Assembly (NCBI GenBank): GCA_025267735.1
Contig: CM046304.1
Location: 14,508,001 to 14,572,000 of the forward strand
DNA: 64,000 nt
DNA from: Mactra quadrangularis
Lineage: Eukaryota; Mollusca; Bivalvia; Venerida; Mactridae
Direction: 5' to 3'
Below the pieces are notes generated by a model that did not search any database, was not told the origin of the DNA, and saw nothing but the letters and a program-made list of their open reading frames with translations. A program made the translations under genes and the position numbers. Below, one piece after another: positions 54,736 to 64,000 of this stretch. Each line of letters begins with the position of its first letter. Positions within the stretch are counted from its first letter, which is position 1.

Positions 54736-56030
54736 TGATATACAGGTATGTATTTTGACTGTAAATATAGTATATTTGTGGTTTTTTTTTGCTTTTTGAT
54801 AAAATGTGATTTTTTAAATGTAAATACTAAGTATATTGTTAAATGTATGTACTATGTATATATTTATCGGGTGTTCATAAACATGACCTCGTGTATGTGT
54901 TAACACTTACAATAGTCGTACAATCGCTTACAAAATTAGCTACAGTACCAGAATTTTAAACCGCTATACGCCGTTTTGCAAACCAAGTCTTACCAACGTT
55001 TTTGAAGTTTGATTTTGAGAGTGTTATACAGTTCATGATTAAAATGCATAAACCCATTAATTCTTGAAGATTTGACAATCTATAGCAATTGAACATATTC
55101 ATTCACATTATGCTGTATGCAAATTGACTTCTCCTTAAAAAGAAAAAAGTCACTTAGTTATTAAATTTTGTTAATACGCTTCAAGTTCAGAAGACATTCT
55201 TTACGAAATCTCTATTTCATAAAACTACAACAAATTGTCTTGGAATTTAGTCTAGTATACACTGATATACATACTTTGGTTATAATGTATTGGGGTAACA
55301 TAATGCTGATCATCTAATAATTTATCGGTTTCATAAGTGTCTGATCAATAACTTTTCCAAGGCTGAAGAACAAATGCAGCGAGCTAGTGCATGAAGTCCG
55401 AATCATGGTATACTCATTCCATAAAACAAATGAAAGTGTGATAAATTTCTTTTGAGTTTCTAATAACCCTGTTGGGTAGCGAAGTCAGTAGCCCAACGGA
55501 TATCGAACCTAGTTTCTGAAATGGGTATGTCTTTGGATCTTACACGCGTCAATTAAACTCTTTCGTAAACAATTGACAAAAAGGCCAATTTTCCGTCTTA
55601 AATAACGTATGTATACATGTATATGGGAAGCTAAAGTTCTTGTAAAAGGCTAAGCGAGTACTGGTCATAGACAAGTGTTTATGAATGCTAGGATACGTAT
55701 GCTGGTCAAAGTAAAATTACTATGATTGAATTGACATGGTGTTCAATTCAATAATCATGTTAAAACAAATAGTACATTAATTATTTATTGTAAACGTAAA
55801 TACAATAGCATACATACAAATACATTGATATTATATAGATATTGTAAATGGAAACAATGATTAAATTTGCATTGCTAAAACAAATAAAGCATGTTTGGTA
55901 ACACTTTTTGAACTTTTTATAGTAAAACGGGTAATATTTATTGAGTGACCATAACATCAAGTGACCGTTTTAACCTGTCTGGGTGTAGTCTCTTATTACA
56001 TGTTTAATGTATTTGTATCTTCTTAAAGTT
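54736..56030. other. Low-information stretch with one short hairpin
   Basis: No gene and no clear homology to the other units. At 55471-55497, GTTGGG and CCCAAC form a 6-bp-arm hairpin inside a locally G+C-richer patch. An ATCGAACCT string follows, which is AGGTTCGAT in reverse. This could be a decayed Pol III B box, but no matching A box was found. Confidence 0.4.
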
Positions 56031-56090
56031 TCGCGCGATATGACCTTTCTGTGTTGGTGCGCCGTAAAACCAAAACAAAGAAGCAAATCT
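56031..56090 (+). mobile_element. SINE 3' end fragment in opposite orientation
   Basis: GCGCGATATGACCTTTCTGTG, then TTGGTGCGCCGTAAAACC and an AAAACAAAG tail, is the reverse complement of the fragments at 7424 and 24209. It is the only SINE piece in the window that reads on the plus strand. Confidence 0.6.
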
Positions 56091-56261
56091 TTATGCATCG
56101 TTTATGTAAAGCATACACACAAAAGCTTTTTTATTTAAATTTCATATTAATAATTTAATATCAAGAAATGGTGTTAATTGTTTCATATTTACTTAGAATT
56201 TTCCATATAATAATGTTTTATACTACTAAAGGCATCAATAACATTTGTTTTACATGAAAAC

Positions 56262-56400
56262 TGTTTGTTAATAAGTGATGTCAGCATTATTCATGGACAT
56301 GAACTTTGATTAAAGCTTTCAGGACAAGATAAATGAAACTATTTAGTATGTAGATTGACTTACTGTATTGTAATTGACAGAAGTTAATAGAGAAAATGGT
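56262..56400. repeat. Diverged D-related module, direct orientation, third relative
   Basis: TTGTTAATAAGTGATGTCAG, then CATTATTCATGGACATGAAC, TTAAAGCTTTC, GATTGACTTACTG and AATTGACAGAAGTTAA. These line up in order with 53573-53715 and with 37661-37800 in D1. Confidence 0.6.
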
Positions 56401-58119
56401 GATTTCAAAGTAAGATTGGTGCTCCTGATTGACTACATTAATTCAGATCACCTCAACATGAACGATAGAGTACGGGCTGTACAAGTTCGAAAACAAGCAA
56501 TCACAAAGAGAGACATTCTCAAAGTGTTTTTTCATTAAATAGCATAATATGTCTTTCAATATCTCTTCCCTTAAACAATCAGCATTAATTTAATGTATTC
56601 CAAAATTATTTTCTGTATGAAAATCATGTTCATGCGTAATTGAAACATATTGAAAAATAATTTTGCCAATACGAGTTCCCTTATAAATTTTAATGAGTTT
56701 AAAACTGTGTCGAAACGATTTCCCTAATAAGTTTAGATGAGTTTAAAACTGTTTTGACACGTACAGGAGCACATTGTAATGAACAGTGTTATGTATTAGT
56801 GATAATGAGTGCTATTGCCAATGGCAATTACTGATAATTTGGATAATTTTGATCTCAACCAGGAACACGTCTAATTACGAATCCAGGGGATTTGAGTCCT
56901 ATTTCTGGTTAGGAATTGCATACCTCCGATGAGCTTGGTCATGAAATATTTTCTATGTTTATCGCTGAGTCTAAAAGTACAATATTCAGTCTTATAGAGA
57001 ATGTATGTGCTAAAACCACAAGTTGGACGACTGGTCAGCGTGAAAGTCGACAAAAGCCCTAAATTCCTTTAACATGTTTGCAGTTGGATCGAAAAGTATC
57101 AGTAATGGTTGAAAAGGAAGTTTTGTAAAACGAATCGCGTGCAATATCAGTGAAACAAAAACGGATTATCAAGCCCACTTGAAGGACAAAATTAAATCTT
57201 TCAAGTGCTTTAAAATTGGATATTTATTATTTGACATTTTATTTATTGCGTTTTTAGCAATTAGCAATTTAAATTTTGTCTCAAATTATGTGACGCATTT
57301 TAAGAATGTCAAATGTAATGCAACATTATTTCATTAATTCGAAATAATGGAATTTGAAAAATAAAAAACTGATGGACTGTGTTTTTTTTGGTTGAAAGAA
57401 GCAGTAAATTGGTGAAAACGACTGTTTTTAATTGTGGTACTAATCATGTAAAAGGGAGATCATTATCATCACAGTTTGACCTTTTAACGCTCGTCATTTC
57501 AGCATCCTTCTTCTTCGACGAAATAATATTGAATACCAAATTGATTTTTAGTTTTTTGTTAAAATTTTAATCTACTGACCTGACGGTCACATCAAAGAAC
57601 TTGAGCGAAAACAAAACAACTTGTAGTGCTATAATCGATTGGTTATTATCATTTATTTCTGATTATTTATTTGTTAAGATGAATGTCGACTAGAACATAT
57701 CTTGCTATAAAAATCAAATATTCTACAATACATTTAATTCTTTCTTTTTGAAAACAATTTAAAATTGTTTTGATAGTAATGTCACTTTAAATCAGGGTGG
57801 AAATGATATATTTTTAAAACGTTGCTTTATATTTTGGGTCAAATTTACTCTTTCTGTTTATTATTTCATTTCCAAGCGCACAAAAAGTTAAAATTTGTCT
57901 ACTTCTTTTCAGAAACAGTATTTTAGAGAGAAAATGGTATAGTTTCAGATTTGCTTATATCGATTACTTCTTTTACACAATCCCACCAGATTACTGTCCT
58001 TATTAACTCCTCAGAAAGGACATGATTCTAAAACAATAATGTACAACCAAACCACGGTGATTGGGTCAACTACCTGTACCAGATTCACTTAACGATACTG
58101 TATACCGTCAACATTACTA
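56401..58119. other. Single-copy stretch, nothing recognised
   Basis: No gene supported. The open frames at 56871-57053 (minus, 60 codons) and 57379-57570 (plus, 63 codons) have no domain I recognise and no second copy in the window. Confidence 0.45.
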
Positions 58120-58845
58120 TAAGGTCGTTTGCGTTAATGCAGGACCCCTATTTGCTGTAAATATCTTTTAAACTATAACAGCGAGTTTGCTAAAAAATTT
58201 AATGCAATTTTATTTCAATTTTTACTTATTTCCAATTATTTCAGAATTTTTAATAGATAAATAAAAAAGTTTTCCATAAGGTATAATGCAAAATATTTGC
58301 AATTTTTTATCAAAAATCCGGCGGGAGCTAAAAAACTGTACTGATTATAACATTGTCATACTTCCAGTGTATTTATACAAAGTCCCGTGCGTTTACTGTA
58401 AATTTGTCGCTTAAATAAACACTCGATGGTCTATTGAATTGTAAAGCAGATGCCCGTCTTTAAAATCGTACGTGTAGAATATGTATAGATTTTGACGATA
58501 CAGACGACAGTGATGATGATATTTGAGTTTGTATATACTGTTATACTTAGTTATCAAATAAAATTTCTAACCGGGCCTCATATTTAGCTATTATTTTGTA
58601 TCTACTGTTATGTGGCTGTTCTGATTATGGAACATACCCATTTAACAAAAGTCTCTTTTTGGCTTCAAAATTTGCATTGCATGTCTATGGAAAGTATGTT
58701 ATGAAATTAAAGAAAAATTCTGAATTTTTGGATTTGAGAAGGAAAATGCTAGTTATGATCGCATACAAAATTTGAGTTAATTCCATCCAATAGTTATTGA
58801 GATATTTCATGATTTTAGGGGTCCAGCTTTACCGCAAACGACTTA
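58120..58845. mobile_element. 726-bp non-autonomous DNA transposon with terminal inverted repeats
   Basis: The left end TAAGGTCGTTTGCG, then TTAATGCAGGACCCCTA, matches the reverse complement of the right end: TAAGTCGTTTGCG, then GTAAAGCTGGACCCCTA. That is about 30 bp with only a few differences. Weaker complementarity continues inward (AAATATCT followed by an AACTAT-like block on both sides). Both ends abut TA, consistent with a TA target duplication as in Tc1/mariner-type elements. There is no transposase frame, so it would be a passive (MITE-like) element. It lies between D-related modules at 56262 and 59118. Family assignment is open. Confidence 0.78.
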
Positions 58846-59117
58846 TACGAGGTATGCTTCGTACATTACCCTTATTCTGCATCTTTGCATTAAAAATGAC
58901 GACTTTGCTTTTGTATGCAAATAAGATGAAACGTTCTATTTATGTTATCTTAACGAGTGCTAGAATAAAATCACAATGCTTCTTGGTTCCCAATCAGTCT
59001 ATATAAATGAAACAGTAGAATGACGCTATAAGACAAGCGTATATCATGCATGCCATGGTGAAATTTAGAATTTCTATAAAATGTGTTATCAACCGTTATA
59101 ATCATAACGGCAAAAGT

Positions 59118-59245
59118 AATGATTTCCCTAGAGAGCTTGAAGTGACATCAAAGACCAAAATAATGAATATACATGTAAATGTACTTTGCAGAAATTTCTT
59201 TTAAATGATTTTATCACTTCAATTCTTTGATTACAATCACTACAT
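59118..59245. repeat. D/E-related module, direct orientation
   Basis: AATGATTTCCCTAGAGAG, then AATGAATATACATGTAAAT and TACTTTGCAGAAATTTCTT match the start of arm E (54295-54395), and more weakly 39325-39420 in D1 and the inverse of 63425-63540. A 72-codon frame on the minus strand overlaps and is not supported as a gene. Confidence 0.6.
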
Positions 59246-59879
59246 ATGTGTGAACAGTTATTTACAAAAAACCGGAAAGAGGAACCTAGATCTGATAAAC
59301 CTATATTTTTCTGTGTGTTCCAAGAACTACATGTACTATAGCACAATGAACTTCTGTTAGAATCTACATAGTACTACGATAGATATAATGATGTATTTAC
59401 TTCAACTTTAGTTATGATACAATCAAAATAGTGTTTTAAAGTTAATTGACAGTACGCCTGACCTCCCATTTCTCTAAATATTCATAAACCATTAAAATGA
59501 TTAGTGTTAACTTGGACAAACATAGGCACACGTTTTTGAACATAAATAATGACTTTGTTAAACATATTAACCACTTGTCTTGTCTAAGGGCGTGGTTAAA
59601 GTAGTCTTATCTTAATGTCAATTTTGATGGCGTTTAGAAGCATATTTCACCTTATATGAAACCTTAAACATCACTATGACATGATGAACTTCTGTGTCCT
59701 GTTATTCTATAACTTGTTAATACTGAATTAGTCAACTGCCGTTCCAAATTAAATCATTTTGCTATAAAAGTGTTTATCATTGGTCGTGTCAATAAACAAC
59801 ATAACTAATGAGCAGACATTTTTCTCTGTTTGCTACATGTGTCAAAATAAATAGATATTATAGTATCTCCATATCTAAT
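59246..59879. other. Stretch without recognisable content
   Basis: No gene, no repeat end and no clear homology recognised. It may be the decayed continuation of the inverted D copy to its right, since D1 from about 38.0 kb would be expected here, but I could not align it. Confidence 0.4.
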
Positions 59880-61760
59880 GGTATTTAAGACTTTTTAGAC
59901 ATAGGCACAAAGACAACATCACGTCACACCTCAACATTTATTTAACAACTTAACCATACATGTAAATTATTTTAGAACGCATAACCTGGGATAATGAAGC
60001 ATTGTAAAACCATTAATTGCACTTTGAAATAAACATTTAACAGGATGGACTCCTTTCAACTGTGTTTCAATTAGTCAATGAACATTCTAAATTGATTGAT
60101 TTATTTCATCGCCCGTGTCTATGGAATTTCCTGAAATCAATTAATAACAAACATGTTACAAACAAACGCGGTGTTGTGGTTAGGCAAGTGCAACAAATGG
60201 ACTTATCGTTTTTTTGAGCTTCAATTAATGTAGGCCAAAAGCATTTGAATAGCTTTGAAACTTTTAATGGTTTTCATAACTCCTAACAAATGGGATTAAT
60301 TCGATGATTATTCTCCCATGTACAAGTGTTTAAAGTTACATTAACAGAGGTGTTAAACCCCTAATCTAATATAGATAATACTCCTTTGATTCCGTTTTTA
60401 GACAGAATGCTAAAAATGTAGTTATTACATGGAGTTAAAACTTCTGAAATCAGACTATCTCAATTAACAAATGTAGGAATGGTTCAATGATTTATCATAT
60501 TAGATTATTTGATTACACAGCATTGTATAACTCATGTCTGCCTTAGTCAATATCGTACGTCCTTCCACATTTGAAGCCTCAATGACAAAATTAAATTTTA
60601 CACAAGATGCTTATACTGAGAAGAATAAAGTTTTAGCTCATGTTTGATGTTGTTTAACTCAATTTAAACTTACCAAAGTTGGTGTATTTGTAGTTGTTAT
60701 ATTAAATTATGACTAAGCAATAGTGTCAAAACACATAATTGGTATACTATTGGTAACAATATTGTGCTTCTCATTAATTGGAATGTTATAAGTAAAAACA
60801 AGCAATATATTCCTTTCACAATATGTCTGATCAACCAGAAAGGTAATAAAAACTGAATAACAATAATGCCAATATCAAGAAATCGTGGATATTTGCAGGA
60901 ATGCAATTTATTATTTGCTAACAACAAATATAGATAGGATGTAGGTGTTGGCTATCCATTTATATATATCATATTTTGAAGAGAGGCAACCCCATGTTAT
61001 ATAAACTAATATATAAACGATACCATCAATCTTGCTATTTGTATTATGCTCAATTCCAACTACAAATGTATTTCATACTCTGTTGATAAATATCACATTT
61101 CAGCCTTATGTCAATGACATATATCTGTCATATTGACACACAGTTTGTTATTAGTATGCTATAAAAACTTAGGGATTGTCAAAGATATACTTGTTCATGT
61201 ATTGTGATTTGTGGTTGCATCGTCAATCAGTGCCTCAGTGCAAATACATCCAATTACACATATGTCATTTAGTTTTAGAATCATACGAGCTGTTATTGTT
61301 GTTTTGATTCACAAACATTAAGTCCCAAAAATTTTTCGTGATACTTGTAGACGATGTAAAAACAATTACTGCAAGAATTCTGCAATTGATCAACTATTTA
61401 TATTGTACTGTATTGTAAGAACAAGAACTATTAATAAAAATTGCAAGACTAGGCTACTGCAATTGATCAAACATTTATATTGTAACCGTACCGACTTAGC
61501 TTTTCTAAGTTCTAAAGATTATTGCTTCGTAGGCGTAGTTCCGTTTCATGTATGGTTCAAGGATGTACAAGACATACGCTGATAGAAGTGCTTGTCACAT
61601 ACCAGTAGACAGTTCAATGATAAATGCGTCAGAAACATGCCAACCATTGGCGTTAAGTAATAGTCATGTACATCGTAATTAACTATCGCTTTTAATATTA
61701 CTTTTAGTTTAGTTTTGTTGATATAAATAATGATTTCAGTAAAAATAAGTCTTAAATTTT
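59880..61760 (-). repeat. Inverted, diverged copy of D (D-prime)
   Basis: The reverse complement runs collinearly with 35275-37960 in D1. Landmarks: CGATAGTTAATTACGATGTAC (61688 down, against 35315); GTTCCGACTTACC-like and CTACGCCTACGAA blocks (61495-61545, against about 35475-35515); GAGTATGAAATACATT (about 61075, against 36620); GGTTGATCAGACA with GTGAAAGGAA (about 60815-60835, against 36880-36905); TTGTTATTAATTGATTTCAGG (60125-60155, against 37661); GGAGTCCATCCTGTTAA (60045, against 37780). It is much more diverged than D1 from D2 and much shorter overall. A 76-codon hydrophobic frame (60697-60927, minus) lies in it. The matching D1 and D2 stretches are shifted by indels, so it is not clearly coding. 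Confidence 0.82.
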
Positions 61761-61765
61761 AATTG

Positions 61766-61801
61766 GAGCGCACCAACATACCATATCGCAGCAAAACACA
61801 A
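61766..61801 (-). mobile_element. Short SINE core fragment
   Basis: GAGCGCACCAACATACCATA followed by TCGCAGCAAAACACAATT resembles the GGCGCACCAACACAGAAAGG core seen at 24236-24275. The tail and head are missing. It abuts the outer end of the inverted D copy. Confidence 0.42.
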
Positions 61802-62544
61802 TTGGCCCATAGTATTGACCTAGTGCATGGTAGACTGTCATCTTTAATTTCTTGAAAGGGAGTGTAGAATGAATCGATGGGGACTTAGATAAAATGGGTA
61901 TAACTTGTCGCTAACAACAACTACTTTTCTGGCATGACAGGCAGCTTATATAATGTAGTATTCTGTTTTGATGAAAAAAAACACGAATTTATCATCTGTA
62001 TTTTCTTATAAAATTGTATAACTTCAAAGGAAGAGTAGTCATTTTTAGCATATGAAACTGTCCTCATCAGATATAGTATAACCTAGACCAAAGCTCTGAT
62101 ATCAACACAGAAGCTTTCAGTCAGATCTAAAGCTGTTACTGTTGAACATTATGAATCTTACATGATATATTGATAACATGGCTATTTTTGTGGAATTACA
62201 GTTGACACAAAATACACTTAAATTGCTACTAAATCGCAAAACAATATGTCAAGTCTACAATTTTGAATCAGATGGAGCTACAATATGCTGTGAACGTAAT
62301 TTCAAAGTACAACGATTCGCATGTTAACATTCTTATTTGATGATTTATTTTCCTTAGAGGAACTTTTTCATGGGCTGCTGAACGTGATTCAGAATACAGT
62401 AGACGATCTTTGATGTAAACAAAGGAAGAAATGACCTTATTCAAATACTATTTGAATAAGAAGGAATAAAATTCTCAATGCTCATGATCATAAACTACAT
62501 CTAGGCAATGTGTAAAATATTGAGCTATTTTTCAGACCTTTTGT
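61802..62544. other. Stretch without recognisable content
   Basis: No gene, transposon end or match to units A to D recognised in this 0.74-kb interval between the SINE fragment and the palindromic repeat. Confidence 0.4.
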
Positions 62545-62640
62545 TAATTGCCTAGAAATTTTAGTCATTTTACAAAATGTCTAATATGGCCAGGCAATTT
62601 ACAAAATGCCTAAAAATTTTAGGCATTTTACAAATTGCCT
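62545..62640. repeat. Palindromic GCCTAAAATTTTAGGC repeat, two diverged units
   Basis: The second unit (62592-62640) is a near-perfect inverted repeat: AGGCAATTTACAAAATGCC pairs with the matching right arm with two mismatches near each loop-proximal ACA. The centre is TAAAAATTTTA. The first unit (62547-62582) is a diverged direct copy, 59 bp upstream, with GCCTAGAAATTTTAGTC and ATTTTACAAAATGTC. A third partial motif (AAAATGCCTG) follows at about 62649. It is probably part of a foldback-type element. Confidence 0.8.
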
Positions 62641-62768
62641 AAATTAAAAAAATGCCTGTAGTATATATTCACATTAAATTATCGCCACATCAAATCAAAT
62701 TTCATCAAAAAGCATAAAACAAGTACAAATGTATACATTCAACGATACAAAGAAACAATCATTTGTTA

Positions 62769-63550
62769 TAAAACCTCATCTATAAACGACATATTCAGTT
62801 AAACATATTATATAAGTTTTGTCTGCGAATGTCTTTTATTATCTGTGTTTAATATATCATACTGAAGAATGGTATTATCAAATGTTTATGTTAGTAACAT
62901 CCATCAGTCATTATGTAGAATTTATTTGCTACTACACATACAAGCGTCTTCTATAACAGTCTTGGGTCTCTGAACGGATATAATTTTTATCGTAGTGTTA
63001 TGTATCTTAGATTTCATTAATGAGAAAAGCATTTACTAAAGGGAACTGGGGTTTCCAAGTTTTATTTTACTTTTATTGCATATATTACTATAAATAGTAA
63101 CAAAATTGCAGTAAAAAGTGCTGATATAGCCCAAATTTTGATCATGCAGAGAATCTGCGGCAAATGGTGCAATTCATCACTGCGTCGGGAATTCGAGAAT
63201 AACGGCCATATAGAAGATGGAACGCAGAAGATCATAGATATGATGAATATTGGCATTATATGCCTGTTATCTAATCCAATATTTTCAATAAAATATGTTT
63301 TGAAATATACAATCCCATAACCCAAATTTCGTTATTATAACCCGGTATTGAGCAAGTGTGCCAATATCATAATACATTTACTATTTACTATTTTACTTAT
63401 ATCACATACGCGTACTCAGAGAATGAAATCTGGGAAACAATGATTTATCAGAAACCTCTGTTAAGTATATTTATTTTTAGACAACTATACGACAATTGTA
63501 AACATTCTTAGGGGAAATCATTTCCCATGTTTCAATAAAAGCATTCAGTG
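62769..63550 (-). repeat. Inverted-repeat arm E-prime (pairs with 54180-54735)
   Basis: The reverse complement follows arm E landmark by landmark, from TATCGTTTATAGATGAGG at 62769 side to GGAAATGATTTCCC at about 63505-63520. The arm is longer than E because it carries the 336-bp insertion at 63039-63374. Weak similarity may continue to about 63670. The two arms are separated by about 8 kb. Confidence 0.82.
63039..63374. mobile_element. 336-bp insertion flanked by 9-bp direct repeats, with an 87-codon open frame
   Basis: CATTTACTA occurs at 63030-63038 and 63375-63383, and the stretch between is absent from arm E. This is the signature of an insertion with a 9-bp target duplication. On the minus strand it holds an open frame of about 87 codons (63325-63062). 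It has two hydrophobic segments and a polar linker (SRRSDELHH), and is less A+T-rich than its surroundings. The stop codon is followed at once by AATAAA-type strings. There is no ATG at its start (first ATG at codon 24), no poly(A) tract and no terminal inverted repeat. A plus-strand frame (63138-63320) overlaps it. I do not recognise either product. It could be a captured 3' exon or chance. Confidence 0.55.
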
Positions 63551-63761
63551 GTATCATTACTGGAAGAATAAGCTCTTAAATCGAACATAAAAAGCTGTAC
63601 CAAAATATATCTAAAGCGTTTAAGACACATAAACATGTCAAACCATAATGTATCAAATCTAATTTTAACAAACAAAACGTTTAAGAAACACAACGCACAC
63701 TATAAAGACCCAAAATGCAAAAGTGTGTACATTTATACGTGCTCTTTATCATTTTATTATC

Positions 63762-63995
63762 TATGTGAAGACAAAAGTAACGACAGTTCAACAGTAAACC
63801 TTTACTGTTAGAGGTTTCAAAGGTTTACTGTTGTACTGCTGTACTGCCGAAAATTCAAACAGTAAAGATTTGCTGTTGCACTGCTGTACTGCCGAAAATT
63901 CTGACAGTAAAGTTTTGCTGTTGTACTGATGTACTGCCGAAAATTCCAACAGTAAACGTTTACTGCTGTACTGCCGTTACTGCTGTCTTCACATA
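63762..63995. mobile_element. 234-bp foldback element with terminal inverted repeats
   Basis: The left arm 63762-63809 (TATGTGAAGACA, then AGTAACG and CAGTAAAC) matches the reverse complement of 63948-63995 at about 42 of 48 positions. Each inner arm end holds a palindrome: CAGTAAACGTTTACTG is perfect at 63950-63965, with one mismatch pair at 63792-63807. The middle is the 45-bp tandem repeat described separately. There is no coding capacity. The ends are complete within the window, but the target duplication is unclear. Confidence 0.8.
63830..63975. repeat. 45-bp minisatellite inside the foldback element
   Basis: GTACTGCCGAAAATTC recurs at 63841, 63886 and 63931, a spacing of exactly 45 bp, with a partial fourth GTACTGCCG at 63968. 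Each unit carries ACAGTAAA and a TTGCTGTTG or TTTACTG segment, so the units are themselves partly self-complementary. Spacers are not unique and units vary, so this is not a CRISPR array. Confidence 0.85.
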
Positions 63996-64000
63996 CATAA

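Noticed and set aside
60697..60927. Hydrophobic 76-codon minus-strand frame that could be membrane helices
   Set aside because: T-rich DNA gives hydrophobic frames by chance. There is no ATG near its start, and the homologous stretches of D1 and D2 are frameshifted or carry a stop.
63830..63975. CRISPR-like array
   Set aside because: The whole 45-bp unit is repeated, with no unique spacers. The genome is eukaryotic and the repeat lies inside a foldback element.

Overview
The window is about 70% A+T by eye and looks like invertebrate nuclear DNA. The best lineage clue is a set of short interspersed elements on the minus strand. They have a tRNA-like head (a perfect Pol III B box at 22658-22670) and a conserved 3' end that reads GGGTTTTACGCCG on the plus strand next to (ATT)n or (TTTG)n. 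I recognise this tail style from bivalve molluscs, so a heterodont clam or a relative is my inference. It cannot be proven from the window. I find no supportable protein-coding gene, tRNA gene, rRNA gene or CRISPR array. The longest open frame is about 100 codons, and the open frames shared between duplicated copies behave like neutral sequence.

The window is a cluster of segmental duplications. Unit A (about 1119-18175) is repeated head-to-tail as unit B (about 18575-34970), with a 400-bp non-homologous spacer between them. The right half of B plus the following 4.7-kb segment D1 (27476-39684) is then repeated head-to-tail as unit C plus D2 (39687-51909). Two different tandem duplications, of about 17 kb and 12.2 kb, therefore overlap in B. 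B is a mosaic. Left of about 31.0 kb it is nearly identical to A and clearly different from C. From about 31.1 to 32.9 kb, and again from about 34.6 kb on, it is nearly identical to C. Shared small tandem duplications mark both sides of the switch.

The right flank (51910-64000) is not a clean copy, but it holds old, diverged pieces of D in both orientations: 53573-53715, 56262-56400, 59118-59245, an inverted 1.9-kb copy at 59880-61760, and an inverted-repeat pair at 54180-54735 and 62769-63550. Younger mobile DNA sits among these pieces: a 726-bp element with terminal inverted repeats and a TA target site (58120-58845), a 336-bp insertion flanked by 9-bp direct repeats (63039-63374), a palindromic repeat (62545-62640), and a 234-bp foldback element with a 45-bp internal minisatellite (63762-63995).

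The genes of this locus, if any, lie outside the window or are split into exons too short to recognise here. The information in the window concerns how the DNA has been copied: tandem duplication, apparent gene conversion or unequal exchange, templated insertion, and transposon debris. The main alternative for A/B and B/C is an assembly artefact in which two divergent haplotypes were placed side by side. This must be excluded before any biological reading.
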